A DNA stretch of 64,000 bases from JBKBRC01 sp046292345 (GTDB lineage Bacteria; Bacteroidota; Rhodothermia; Rhodothermales; Rubricoccaceae): positions 62,001 through 126,000 of the forward strand of contig JBKBRC010000002.1 in the NCBI GenBank assembly GCA_046292345.1. The letters run 5' to 3'. This document shows positions 54,701 to 63,048 of the stretch, piece after piece. The number at the start of each line of letters is the position of its first letter. The stretch's first letter is position 1. The notes under the pieces are model-generated. The model did not search any database, was not told where the DNA came from, and saw only the letters and a program-made list of their open reading frames with translations. Both the position numbers and the translations under genes were made by a program.

Positions 54701-55450
54701 GCGCACCTTGAGCTCGAGGCCCATGCCACCGCGGTCGGGGCGCGTCGAGTCCGGGCGGAAACCGTAGAGCTCCTGGAGGCGGCGGTCGTTGTTGTCGTCG
54801 GCCCAGAAGTACGTCTCGAGGTCGGCGTTGAACTGGTTGCGCCCGAAGAAGCCGTTCCACTGCGCGCGGCCGGTCGTGGGGTCGATCCAGGTCGGCTGGT
54901 CGGGCCAGAAGTCGGGCCAGGACTGCGGGTCGGTCGAGAGGGCGACGCGGTCGTTGGGCTGGTTGGTGTCGGTGCGGTTGCGCGTCGAGGCGAAGCCGGG
55001 CTTGGCCTCGAACGTCCAGGCCTCGGAAGGCCGGCCGGGCGCGCTCGGGATGCCGCGGTTACCGGGCCCGCGCGTGGTGAGCACGTGGCGCACGAGCTGG
55101 CGCTCGCCGTTGACGCGCACGGGCACCTCGGCAGCGATGATGGGCAGCACGTCGCCGACGTAGAAGTCCTGCGAGCCCTTGGGCCAGTTGCCACGCACCT
55201 CGCCGACGCCGCCGAGGAGGCCGTAGTTGAAGAACGTAATGGCGACCTCGTTGCCGTCCATGAGCGCTTTCTTCTCGAAGGCGCGGCTGGAGTAGTAGGC
55301 CGGGTTGAAGAGAAAGTCCGGGAGGTCGTCGCGAGACTGCGCGGCGGCGCCGGGGGCGAGCGCGGCGGCAAGCACAAGGGCCGCGACGAGGCCCGAGGCG
55401 GTGCGCAGCGGGGCGAGGCGCAGCAGAGCAGGACGGAGCGGGCGGATCAT
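51794..55450 (-). CDS. Large secreted protein with FN3 and T9SS/FlgD-like C-terminal domain, function unknown
   Basis: 1218 residues from the ATG at 55448-55450; the frame stays open upstream, but those residues lack a signal peptide. The signal peptide (LVAALVLAAALAPGAAAQ) is followed by a region beginning DDLPDFLFNPAYYSS. It carries several Ca-binding-like Asp-rich loops (GIDDDGDGDPL, GIDENLNGLIDED, GIDNDGDWDPTRDD). A fibronectin type III-like domain occupies about 675-810 (GRVTLYWDARAE, DDFEGYRIYKSTDP). The C-terminal 110 residues read IRVVPNPYVA then VRIYNVRGALIREL and YGVYFYHVEAPG, a T9SS/FlgD-Ig type domain. The gene lies between the SusC-like receptor and PorV, in the slot where susD usually stands. 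Confidence 0.72.
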   Translation of the reverse strand: MIRPLRPALLRLAPLRTASGLVAALVLAAALAPGAAAQSRDDLPDFLFNPAYYSSRAFEKKALMDGNEVAITFFNYGLLGGVGEVRGNWPKGSQDFYVGDVLPIIAAEVPVRVNGERQLVRHVLTTRGPGNRGIPSAPGRPSEAWTFEAKPGFASTRNRTDTNQPNDRVALSTDPQSWPDFWPDQPTWIDPTTGRAQWNGFFGRNQFNADLETYFWADDNNDRRLQELYGFRPDSTRPDRGGMGLELKVRALQWSQFLAQDAIFWLYEVTNSSTTTYDRVAVGLTVGTLSGGDGDSEDDLAFFDQANRIVYSWDFDNRGNRGQPVGYVGYGFLESPGNPFNGIDDDGDGDPLQPAGRDIDGRPFVPLALAGEGNIFTAADFAPRVLAAGDPLVLIDPVTFQRSYAYVPADGSPITVQSQGRTYTVRAGDVLQETQIPIQGQNPNLPPVIVTEKNGIDENLNGLIDEDITLHFERRAQAFTGEVITLPALRYRNYVGFARDVRGRTPTRADSARHGLLNLMIDESPFDGIDNDGDWDPTRDDVGTDGVPGTGAPGEGNGRPDQGEPNFGLLDVNETDQVGLTSFFYFAPSNAFPLNNPSRVWEGMTPGFFTTNEELDAQQSAGGIDGDFVFGSGYFRLAPGETLRFTLALVFGQDLQDITNNTRTIQEIYDRNYQFARPPDRPTLRAVPGDGRVTLYWDARAELSRDPILGDDFEGYRIYKSTDPFFRDAQFVTDVNGNPAFRVPIAQFDRINGVRGVYVSADPRTRGVPFNLGDDTGLRYSFVDTDVRNGQRYYYAVTAYDRGSPDFYPAENDIPVSVREDGTVVTGSNVVEVIPNAPVAGFRAGRIESLQQTAGGATGQVFTEALDPRLFQQGTVYTVRFDDDLVAADSFFLFRGDQQVGAAALSQASSVIVDGLRLAFNNDVARIDRDASRYLTGSGLAPASVQVANVPVWQLSGRVLPFDYEIRFGEALDSPSLGGFRLGSTGPQAVSRQTNVTVFNRTLNRPTRFVFLANDGNDGRFSASPAVGNAPARSDAVIIYECLRAADDCAPNELVPSYLYRIENNPNGTISGRIPGPGDAYLIATRKPFSRRDVYTFSTAQAQVDEDAARAQMDRIRVVPNPYVAAASWERPLPPTVTSGRGERRIDFIHLPAEAVVRIYNVRGALIRELRHDGGIDDGTVSWDLRTRENLEAAYGVYFYHVEAPGMPTRTGRLALIK

Positions 55451-55527
55451 CAGAGCGAGAGCGGGCGGCGGAGCCGCATCAGAAGCACAGAATCGGAAGG
55501 CGGGGCCGGAGCGCAAGGGCCGGCTCA

Positions 55528-58392
55528 TCAGAAGCCGACGCGCATGCCCACGACGACGCGGCGCGGCTGCGCGAAGAAGTCCGGGCGGGTATAGCGACGG
55601 TCGAGGATGCGCGGGTCGCCGGAGAACGTGGCCGCGTCAATGCCGCGCTGGAGCGAGTACGTGGCACGGCCGGTGTCGCCGAAGATGCCGAACTCGTTGC
55701 GGGCGTCGAAGAGGTTGTCCACGCGCGAGAACACCTGGAGGCGGCTGGCGCCGGCGATGCGGAAGTCCTTGAAGACGTTCGCGTTGACCGTGAAGTTGGG
55801 CGGGAGCGTCTCGCTGTTGAGCGGGATCACGCTCGGGGGGATCGTGCCGCCGGTCACGCGCGAGGTGCGCGCGGGCGTGTAGCGCAGCCCCGAGCCGAAC
55901 GAACCGAGCAGGCCAAACCCGAAGCCCCGCCGCTGGTCGTTGTAGGAGATACTGCCGTTGGCCGTGTGGCGCTGGTCCCAGTTGGTGGGCACGATCTGGC
56001 GCTCGAGCTGCGTGCGGGCCGCGGCGGCGTTGTAGACCTGGCTCGGATCGCTCGCGTTGGCGCGCGCCACCTGGAACGTGTAGTCGACGCCGGCGAAGAG
56101 GTTGCGGCCCACGCGCTGGTCGAAGCGCAGAATCATGCCGCGCACGAAGCCGAAGTCCGAGTTGACGAGCTGGCCGTAGCGCGCGCTCGTGCCCCGGATC
56201 AGGATCGGGTCGGTGGCGGAGCCGGCCAGGTTGCGGATGTCGCGGTAGTAGGCCGTCACCTCGACGGCCGACGAGGCCGAGAGCGCCTGCTTGAGGCCGA
56301 TCTCGCCGTTGATCGTCTGCTCGGGCTTGAGGTTGGCGTTGCCGATGAGCCCGACGAGACCGGAGCCGGCCGAGGACAGCTGGAACCAGGGGTTCTGGTA
56401 GAGCAGCTCGAAGTTGGGGACCTGGAAGAACTGCCCGTACGAGAAGTGGACGACGCCGCCGGCCGTGATCGGGAACGCGACGCCAAGGCGCGGGCTGAAC
56501 TGGAACGTCGGGCGGGAGGGCTCGAAGAGCTCCTCGGGCGTGACCTGGTTCTCGCGCAGGATCGGCTGCCCGTCGGGGCCGGCGACGCACTGGAGGTTGC
56601 GCACCTCGGCGCAGCGGCGCAGGTTCGGGAAGACCGTCGCCGGGTCGGTCGGGTCGCGGAAGACGATGCCGTTGGCGTCGAAGTAGTCGAACCGGATGCC
56701 GGCGTTCACGATCAGGCCGCCTGCCTCGATCTTGTCCTGGATGTAGGCCGCAAACTCGAACGGGCGGTAGCGGTACTGCGCCGTCGTGAAGAGCTGCGGC
56801 GCGAGGCCGGAGTCCTCGTCGATGAACGTGAACTGATCGAGGAAGTCGAGCGTGTGCTGGCGCACCTCGAGGCCGGTCTTAACGAGATGACGCGGGTGGA
56901 CCTGGCTCGAGACGTCGGCCTTGGCCAGCCACGTGTTGGTCTGGCGCGAGAAGCGCCCGTTGTCGGTGCCCCCGACGGCGAAGCCGGACGTGAGCGGGGC
57001 CTCGCGGAAGCCGATGAAGCGCGTGTCGCGGTAGCGCGCGTCGAAGGGGTCCTCGAAGAGGAAGTTGCGGAAGCGCGTCAGGTTGTTGGTCACGCCGACC
57101 TCGTAGAACGTGGTCGCCGAGAGCAGGTGCGTCCACTTGAGGATGCTCGTGCGGGCGCGGCGCTGGTTCTGGCGCGAGGCGTCGGGGAACAGGAAGTAGT
57201 CGAAGTTGAGGTCGCGGTAGTCCTCCTGGCTCAGGATGAGGTTGCCGGCCAGGCGCATGCCCCCGCCGAAGTTGGCCGTCAGCTTGGCCTGCCCCGAGAG
57301 GCGCTCATAGGGGTTGAGCGAGACGAGCGACGAGTCGCCGGAGCCGGCGGGGTTGAGCAGCGCCAGGCGACCCGTGGGAGTCACGCCCACGTCGTCGTAG
57401 GTGAAGGCGCGGTAGCCCTGCACCCAGCCGTCGTTGGCGAAGTAGCGCCCGGACGTGAAGAAGAACAGTCGGTTGCGGAGCACCGGGCCCGAGAGCGAGC
57501 CCTCGCCCTCGCGCACCGTGCCCGGGCGGAACTCGGAGACGGTCGCGCCGGGAAAGAGCACCTGCCCGGTCCCGCCGCTCGTCGAGAAGCCGGTCGTGCC
57601 GCGCGCGGCGTAGTCGCCGACGAAGCCCGAGAAGTCGCCCTCGAACGTGTTGCTGCCGTCGCGCGTGACGACGTTGACGATGCCCGAGAGCGCCTGCCCG
57701 TACTCGGCGTTGAAGGCGCCCGTGACGACTTGCAGCTCCTGCACGGACGAGTTCTCGATGCCGAGCGCGAGGGCGCCGTTGTAGACGTCCGTCACCGGCA
57801 CGCCGTCCACCCAGAAGCCGACCTCGCCGCGCCGGCCGCCGCGGAAGTGCAGGTCGCCGCCCGAGGAGACGACGCCGGCCTGCAGCTGCACGACGTCGTT
57901 GAAGTTGTCTACCGGGAGCGCGCGGATCTCGTCGCCCGAGACCGAGGCCGTCGTGGCCGTCACGTCGCGCTGGAAGAGCGGGCGCTGCGCCTCTACGACG
58001 ACCTCGCCGCCGAGGTCGAGCGCGTCCGAGCGCAGGCGCACGTCCACCGTCGTCGTCAGGTCGATGCGCACGCGCACGTTCTCGATGCGCTGCGCCTGGT
58101 AGCCGACGTACGTCACGACGAGCGTGTACTCGCCCGGCCGCACGCCGATGATGTCGTACTGCCCGTTGAGATCGGTCGCGCGGCCCTGCCCGGTCTCCTC
58201 GAGGCGGACGTTCACGCCGGGCAGGCGCTCGCCCGTCTGGGCGTCGGTGACGGTGCCGGAGACCTTGCCGGACTGCGCGGCGGCCGGCGCGGCGGCCCCG
58301 GCGGCGAGCAGCGTCAGCAGGCCGGCCAGCCGGAGCAGGCCGGCCGCGCGGAGCGAGAAGCGGGTGGACACAGGGAGAAGCAAGGCGTTCAT
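55528..58392 (-). CDS. SusC-like TonB-dependent receptor
   Basis: 954 residues from the ATG at 58390-58392. Signal peptide, then a carboxypeptidase-regulatory-like domain (about 42-120; GTVTDAQTGERLPGVNVRL). The plug domain has SSGGDLHFRGGRRGEVGFWVDGVPV and FNAEYGQALSGIVNVVTRDG-type motifs (each only partly quoted), and a long barrel ends in VVVGMRVGF. It transports oligosaccharides across the outer membrane with TonB energy; substrate is inferred from the surrounding amylases and Mal genes. No SusD-type lipoprotein is encoded next to it. It follows the lacI gene by 77 bp. Confidence 0.87.
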   Translation of the reverse strand: MNALLLPVSTRFSLRAAGLLRLAGLLTLLAAGAAAPAAAQSGKVSGTVTDAQTGERLPGVNVRLEETGQGRATDLNGQYDIIGVRPGEYTLVVTYVGYQAQRIENVRVRIDLTTTVDVRLRSDALDLGGEVVVEAQRPLFQRDVTATTASVSGDEIRALPVDNFNDVVQLQAGVVSSGGDLHFRGGRRGEVGFWVDGVPVTDVYNGALALGIENSSVQELQVVTGAFNAEYGQALSGIVNVVTRDGSNTFEGDFSGFVGDYAARGTTGFSTSGGTGQVLFPGATVSEFRPGTVREGEGSLSGPVLRNRLFFFTSGRYFANDGWVQGYRAFTYDDVGVTPTGRLALLNPAGSGDSSLVSLNPYERLSGQAKLTANFGGGMRLAGNLILSQEDYRDLNFDYFLFPDASRQNQRRARTSILKWTHLLSATTFYEVGVTNNLTRFRNFLFEDPFDARYRDTRFIGFREAPLTSGFAVGGTDNGRFSRQTNTWLAKADVSSQVHPRHLVKTGLEVRQHTLDFLDQFTFIDEDSGLAPQLFTTAQYRYRPFEFAAYIQDKIEAGGLIVNAGIRFDYFDANGIVFRDPTDPATVFPNLRRCAEVRNLQCVAGPDGQPILRENQVTPEELFEPSRPTFQFSPRLGVAFPITAGGVVHFSYGQFFQVPNFELLYQNPWFQLSSAGSGLVGLIGNANLKPEQTINGEIGLKQALSASSAVEVTAYYRDIRNLAGSATDPILIRGTSARYGQLVNSDFGFVRGMILRFDQRVGRNLFAGVDYTFQVARANASDPSQVYNAAAARTQLERQIVPTNWDQRHTANGSISYNDQRRGFGFGLLGSFGSGLRYTPARTSRVTGGTIPPSVIPLNSETLPPNFTVNANVFKDFRIAGASRLQVFSRVDNLFDARNEFGIFGDTGRATYSLQRGIDAATFSGDPRILDRRYTRPDFFAQPRRVVVGMRVGF

Positions 58393-58469
58393 CCGGAAAG
58401 AGCAGCGCCGGGGGCGCGAGGGGGAGCGTTCAGAGTCGGCCGGAGAGCCGCCGGCAGGCGGGACGGCCA

Positions 58470-59498
58470 TCAGGTGGGCAGGACGGGGGCGGGACCGCCG
58501 GTCGTCTCGCGCACGACCAGGCGGGGCGCGAACACGGTGTGCGAGGGCGGCGTCTCGGGTGCGATGATGCGGCGGAGGAGCTTCTCGATGGCCAGCTTGC
58601 CCATCTCGTACATCGGCTGGCGGAGCGTCGTCAGGCCCACATAGGCGCTCGAGGCCACGTCGTCGAAGCCGACGAGCTCGGGCGCGGCAGCGCCCTCGAG
58701 GCCGGCCTCGCGGATGGCCCGCAGCGCGCCGAGCGCCATCACGTCGGCGGCCGCGAAGACGGCCGTCGGGGGCGTCTCGAGCGCGAGCAGGCGCTGCATG
58801 GCGCGGTAGCCGGCGTAGCGCGTGTAGCCGTGCTGCTCGCGGTCCCACTCGGCCGCGACGACGCAGGCCTCGTCGCAGGCGAGGCCGAGGCCCCGAAGCG
58901 CTTCCGTGTAGCCCGCCTTGCGCTCGGCTGCCGGCACGGATTCCTCGCTCGGCAGGATCAGCCCGATGCGCGTGTGGCCGCGCTCGGCCAGGTGGCGCAC
59001 GGCCTCGGCGGCGCCGCGCCGGTTGTCCACGCTGACCGAGTCGAAGTCGTCGTGGTGCGAGTCGACGAGCACGACGGGGCGGCGGCTGGTGGCCAGGCGG
59101 CGCGCGCGCGCGGGCGTGAGCGGCGTCGAGACGAGCAGCAGCCCGTCGGCCCGGCCGCGCTGCACGGCGCGCGCGAGCGGCCCGTCCACCTTGCCAATCG
59201 TGCGGCTGGCATAAACGAGCAGGTCGTAGTCCGACTCGTCGAGCCGGTCCTGCATGCCGCGGATGACCTCCATGAAGAAAAACGAGGTCATCATCGGCAC
59301 GACGGCCGAGATCAGCTTCGTGTTCTGCCGCGCCAGGCTCTGCGCGCTCGCGTGCGGCTCGTAGCCCAGGCGCTCCGCGACCGAGAACACGCGCCGGCGC
59401 GTGCCCTCGGACACGCGCGGGTGCTCGTTGAAGACGCGCGAGACGGTCGCGATGGAGACGCGCGCGTGCTCGGCGATGTCGTAGATCGTGACGGACAC
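58470..59498 (-). CDS. LacI-family transcriptional regulator of the alpha-glucan locus
   Basis: 342 residues. The N-terminal helix-turn-helix reads TIYDIAEHARVSIATVSRVFN with the hinge-helix YEPHASAQSLARQ, followed by a periplasmic-binding-protein-like effector domain (LISAVVPMMTSFFF, RADGLLLVSTP, VVLVDSHHDDFDSVSVDN, AVFAAADVMALGALRA, VGFDDVASSAYVGLTTLRQP). It is the first gene of the minus-strand run and has a palindromic operator 20 bp upstream, so autoregulation is likely. The effector is probably a maltooligosaccharide, by context. Confidence 0.9.
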   Translation of the reverse strand: MSVTIYDIAEHARVSIATVSRVFNEHPRVSEGTRRRVFSVAERLGYEPHASAQSLARQNTKLISAVVPMMTSFFFMEVIRGMQDRLDESDYDLLVYASRTIGKVDGPLARAVQRGRADGLLLVSTPLTPARARRLATSRRPVVLVDSHHDDFDSVSVDNRRGAAEAVRHLAERGHTRIGLILPSEESVPAAERKAGYTEALRGLGLACDEACVVAAEWDREQHGYTRYAGYRAMQRLLALETPPTAVFAAADVMALGALRAIREAGLEGAAAPELVGFDDVASSAYVGLTTLRQPMYEMGKLAIEKLLRRIIAPETPPSHTVFAPRLVVRETTGGPAPVLPT

Positions 59499-59517
59499 GG
59501 GGCCGGGGGCCGCTGTC

Positions 59518-59533
59518 TGTGAAAGCGCTTACA
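59518..59533. promoter_or_regulatory. LacI-family operator (cre-like palindrome)
   Basis: TGTGAAAGCGCTTACA is an imperfect palindrome centred on AAGCGCTT, the standard form of LacI/CcpA-family operators. It lies between the promoter and the lacI start codon, where binding would block transcription. Confidence 0.75.
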
Positions 59534-59547
59534 GCGGGCTGTCGGCA

Positions 59548-59576
59548 ATAATAGGATAACCTCCTGGGCCGGTCAA
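59548..59576 (-). promoter_or_regulatory. Sigma-70-like promoter for lacI and the alpha-glucan run
   Basis: On the minus strand TTGACC (59571-59576), a 17-nt spacer and TATTAT (59548-59553) match the classical -35/-10 consensus closely. The operator at 59518-59533 lies about 15-30 bp downstream of the -10 box. This differs from the TTTG-type promoter seen at the B12 locus. Confidence 0.6.
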
Positions 59577-59718
59577 GCCAGGGCGAGGCCCCTTTTTCGT
59601 GCCCTGCCAGTCCCGCCCCGAGGCTCCTAGCGGAAGGGCTTTCATGCGCTTACGCCCCCACGCCCGGGCGCGGCCCCGCTCGTTGCGGCAAGAATATTCG
59701 GCGCGGCGGAGCGCTCGG

Positions 59719-60825
59719 TCAGGCGTCCCTGGCCGGCTCCTCCCAGTCCTCGATCAGCCTGATCACCGCCTCGGCGATCTGGTCCTGCTCCACCGTCCCG
59801 ACGATCTCGCCGCGCTTGAACAGGTGCGCCCGCCCGCGCCCGAGGCTGACGCCGAGGTCGGCGCCGGCGGCCTCGCCGGGCCCGTTGACGGCGCAGCCCA
59901 TCAGAGCCACGTTGAGGTCTTTCTCGAACTTGCGCCGGGCCACGGCCGCCTCGACCTCCTCGACGACCGAGAACAGGTCGCCGGCGAGGCGCCCGCACGT
60001 CGGGCACGCGATCACGTTGACGCCCGGCCGGCCCAGGCGCAGCGCCTTGAGGATCTTGTGCCCCACCTCGACCTCGTGCACCGAGTCGGTTGCGAGCGAG
60101 ACGCGGATCGTGTCGCCGATGCCGTCGGCGAGCAGCGCGCCGATGCCAATCGCAGACTTGATCGTGCCCGACTGGAGGCTGCCGCTCTCGGTCACGCCAA
60201 GGTGCAGCGGGAACGGCGTGCGCTCGGCGAGCAGGCGGTAGGCCTGGATCATGAAGAACACGTCCGAGTGCTTGACCGAGATCACGAGGTCCTCGAAGCC
60301 CTCGCGCGTGCAGATCTCGACGTGGCGCATGGCCGACTCGTAGAGCGCCTCCGGCTGCGGGTAGCCGTACTTGTCCAGGATGTCTTTCTCGAGCGAGCCC
60401 GAGTTGACGCCGATGCGGATCGGGATGCCCTTGTCTCTGGCCGCCGCGAGCACCTCGCGCTCCCACTCCTCCTTGCCGATGTTGCCCGGGTTGAGGCGCA
60501 CCTTGGCCACACCGGCCTCGATGGCCTTGAGCGCGTACTGGTAGTTGAAATGGATGTCGGCCACGATGGGCACGGGGCTCCCGGCGACGACCTCGGCGAG
60601 CGCGTCGGCATCTTCGGGGCGCGGCACCGCCACGCGCACGACGTCTGCGCCGGCCTCGGCCAGGCGGGTCACCTCGGCCACGCAACCTTCCACGTCGTGC
60701 GTCTTGCCGGTCGTCATGGACTGCACCGAGATCGGCGCGCCGCCGCCGATCTGGACGGCCCCGACGTGTACGGGGCGGGACTCGCGCCGGGGGCGCAGGG
60801 CGGAGGCAGTGGGCTGCATGGGCAC
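59719..60825 (-). CDS. ispG: 4-hydroxy-3-methylbut-2-en-1-yl diphosphate synthase
   Basis: 368 residues, the size of the short bacterial IspG. It reduces MEcPP to HMBPP in the MEP isoprenoid pathway using a [4Fe-4S] cluster. Visible are VQSMTTGKTHDVEGCVAEV, RLNPGNIG, IRIGVNSGSLEKDIL, LHLGVTESGS and the cluster-binding segment ACPTCGRLAGDL, with the third Cys in LMGCAVNGPGEAAGADLG. The gene starts 30 bp after the CaCA antiporter stop and may be co-transcribed with it. Confidence 0.95.
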   Translation of the reverse strand: MPMQPTASALRPRRESRPVHVGAVQIGGGAPISVQSMTTGKTHDVEGCVAEVTRLAEAGADVVRVAVPRPEDADALAEVVAGSPVPIVADIHFNYQYALKAIEAGVAKVRLNPGNIGKEEWEREVLAAARDKGIPIRIGVNSGSLEKDILDKYGYPQPEALYESAMRHVEICTREGFEDLVISVKHSDVFFMIQAYRLLAERTPFPLHLGVTESGSLQSGTIKSAIGIGALLADGIGDTIRVSLATDSVHEVEVGHKILKALRLGRPGVNVIACPTCGRLAGDLFSVVEEVEAAVARRKFEKDLNVALMGCAVNGPGEAAGADLGVSLGRGRAHLFKRGEIVGTVEQDQIAEAVIRLIEDWEEPARDA

Positions 60826-60855
60826 GGGGATGGATCCGGCGAAGTTGCGGCAGGG

Positions 60856-61812
60856 TCAGAGCGCAGGCGGGCCCGCGTTCTGCGCGAGGTGGAACATGTA
60901 GGCGGCATAGCCCGCAAGCAGCACGCCGCCCTCGAGGCGGCTCAGGCGTCCGCCGCTGGCGAGCAGCGGCAGGATGGCCACCGCCACGGCCACCATCACG
61001 AGCAGGTCCGCCCCGCCGATGCCCGGCGCCGTGAGCGGGCGCGCGAGCGCGGCCACGGAAAGGATGCCGAGCACGTTGAAAAGGTTCGAGCCGACGACGT
61101 TTCCGGCTGCGATGCCGCTCTCGCCGCGCACGGCCGCCACGAGCGTCGTGGCCAGCTCGGGCAGGCTCGTGCCGACGGCCACCACCGTCAGGCCGATCAC
61201 GGCGTTACTCACGCCGAGCGCCTGCGCCAGCGCCACCGCCGACTCCACGAACAGGTGCGCCCCGCCGATCAGCGCCGCCAGTCCGCCCACGAGCAGCACC
61301 CCGTCTACGAGCGGATGCCCGGAGGGCGGCGGCAGGTCCTCCGCCAGGGCCAGCGCGGCCGTCTCGCGTCGCCCTGCCCGCACGCTGTAGCCGATGTAGG
61401 CGAACAGCGCCGCGAGCAGCAGCGCGCCCTCGGCGCGTCCGAGCGCTTTGTCGGCCAGCATCAGCGCCAGCACGACCGAGGCGCCGATCATGAGCGGCAC
61501 GTCGCGGCGGAGCAGCGACCGGCTCGTCGGGACGGGCCGCACGAGGGCGGCCACGCCCAGGATGAGCGCCAGGTTAGCCACGTTCGAGCCGACCACGTTG
61601 CCGACGGCGATGCCGCCGGCGCCGCGCAGCGCCGCCTGCACGCTCACGAGTAGCTCGGGCGCGCTCGTCCCGAACGCCACCACCGTCAGGCCGATCACGA
61701 GCGGCGTCAGCCCGACGCGCAGCGCCAGCGACGCCGCCCCTCGTACGAGCATGGTCGCACCGGCCGTCAGCACGGCGAGCCCGGCCGCGATCAGAAACAG
61801 TTGGATGATCAT
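60856..61812 (-). CDS. CaCA-family Na+/Ca2+ (cation/proton) antiporter, YrbG-like
   Basis: 318-residue inner-membrane protein with two inverted halves, each holding an alpha-repeat: VVAFGTSAPELLVSVQAAL with GNVVGSNVANLALILG in the first half and VVAVGTSLPELATTLVAA with GNVVGSNLFNVLGIL in the second. The acidic Glu of each GTSxPEL and the Asn of GSNxxN form the cation site. About ten helices. A related protein is encoded at the right edge of the window. Confidence 0.9.
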   Translation of the reverse strand: MIIQLFLIAAGLAVLTAGATMLVRGAASLALRVGLTPLVIGLTVVAFGTSAPELLVSVQAALRGAGGIAVGNVVGSNVANLALILGVAALVRPVPTSRSLLRRDVPLMIGASVVLALMLADKALGRAEGALLLAALFAYIGYSVRAGRRETAALALAEDLPPPSGHPLVDGVLLVGGLAALIGGAHLFVESAVALAQALGVSNAVIGLTVVAVGTSLPELATTLVAAVRGESGIAAGNVVGSNLFNVLGILSVAALARPLTAPGIGGADLLVMVAVAVAILPLLASGGRLSRLEGGVLLAGYAAYMFHLAQNAGPPAL

Positions 61813-62058
61813 GGATGGATGATCATGGACGCAGGGTCAGAGGGCAGCGTGCGGCGCCCACGGGCAGGCGCGCCCGGTCAACGCCTGGTGAGGGGCAGGG
61901 CTTCACCGGGAGGCCGGCGCACGACAAGTTCACCGTGCCGGGAAGCTCGCCATGCAGGCAAGTCTGCCACGCGAAGGGCCAAGTTTGCCACGCGAAGGGC
62001 CAAGTCTGCCACGCAAAGGGCGCGCCGCGCCGTACGAGCCAGAAAGAGGGAGGCCACG
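61803..62058. repeat. Intergenic region with 21-bp minisatellite
   Basis: 246 bp between the L,D-transpeptidase stop and the CaCA start hold a duplicated ggatgatcat at about 61803-61828, covering the CaCA start codon. They also hold three units of a 21-bp repeat (core aagtctgccacgcgaaggg, about 61959-62023). No promoter or hairpin is evident. Confidence 0.75.
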
Positions 62059-63048
62059 CTACGCGCGCGCGCGCGCCGCCGGGCGGGCGCTTTGCTGAGC
62101 GCGGCGCTGCTGGTCGAAGGCGCGCTGCTGCTCCGTGCCCGCAGGCACGCTGTAGGGATCGGCGGGGAGATCGACCACGCGCAGCACAGGGCCCTCGGGC
62201 GTGTGCACGAAGCGGCGCGGGGGCCCGTCGGGCTCCTCGCCGGCGCCGAGCACGAGCACCGTTGTGCCCTGCCGCAGCACGCGGCCGCTGCGACTCGCGT
62301 AGCCGTCGGCGGCCGAGCCGGCGGTCGTCTGCCAGCCGTCGGCCCAGTGGTAGATCCAGCGCGCGTCGGCGAGCATCATGCGCACGCAGCCGTGGGAGCC
62401 GGGGGCGCCGCTGGGCAGGTGGTACTGGTGGATATGGATGCCGCGGCGGTCGTGGAAGTTGAACACGTAGCGCATGAACCAGCGCTCGCCCGGCGGCGAG
62501 AGCGTCGAGACGCGCGCCTCCTCCTTCCAGTTGAAGTTGAAGCGTCCGGCCGGCGTGCGGCTCTCCGGCCCGCCCGTGTTGACGAGGCCCCAGCGCACGA
62601 GCCGTCCGTCTTCGTAGGCCGCCCACGCCTGCACGCCCATGTGGATGACGAACAGCTTGCCGAGGGGCCGCGCGCCGGCGTACTCGCGCGGGAAGGGCGC
62701 GTAGGCGCGCGCGTCGAGGTCGAAGTGGCTCGGCAGCACGAGCGTGTCGCCGATGGCGAGGTCGTCCAGATAGATGCGGTTCAGAAACGCGACCATGCCG
62801 AGCTTCTCGCGCCCGGCGCGCGCGTCCCCGTCGCCGACGGCGCGGTAGAGGTCGTTGCGCGCGAAGATGGAGTTATTCGTCTCGTGCTCGAGCACGTAGT
62901 AGCGGTACGTGACGTGCGGGAGCGCGTCGAGGCTGTCGCGGTGGGCGTACATGAGCGCCTCGAGCGCGGCCTGGTTGTAGAGCCGGTCCTGCGCCTCGGC
63001 AGGCAGGGCCAGGGCGAGAGCGAGAGCGAGGCAGGCAAGCGAGCGCAT
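62059..63048 (-). CDS. L,D-transpeptidase (YkuD domain)
   Basis: 329 residues from the ATG at 63046-63048, with a signal peptide (LACLALALALALPAEAQ). The YkuD catalytic domain contains the conserved His in GIHIHQYHLP and the nucleophile Cys in APGSHGCVRM. Upstream GLVNTGGPESRTPAGRF is the usual substrate-binding strand. A Pro/Arg/Ala-rich tail closes the protein. It makes 3-3 peptidoglycan cross-links or attaches proteins to peptidoglycan. The upstream 400 bp contain a repeat cluster and a gap. Confidence 0.9.
   Translation of the reverse strand: MRSLACLALALALALPAEAQDRLYNQAALEALMYAHRDSLDALPHVTYRYYVLEHETNNSIFARNDLYRAVGDGDARAGREKLGMVAFLNRIYLDDLAIGDTLVLPSHFDLDARAYAPFPREYAGARPLGKLFVIHMGVQAWAAYEDGRLVRWGLVNTGGPESRTPAGRFNFNWKEEARVSTLSPPGERWFMRYVFNFHDRRGIHIHQYHLPSGAPGSHGCVRMMLADARWIYHWADGWQTTAGSAADGYASRSGRVLRQGTTVLVLGAGEEPDGPPRRFVHTPEGPVLRVVDLPADPYSVPAGTEQQRAFDQQRRAQQSARPAARARA

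Noticed and set aside
59643..59656. Second LacI operator upstream of lacI
   Set aside because: Only one half (GTAAGCGC) matches the operator at 59518-59533; the other half does not, so there is no palindrome.
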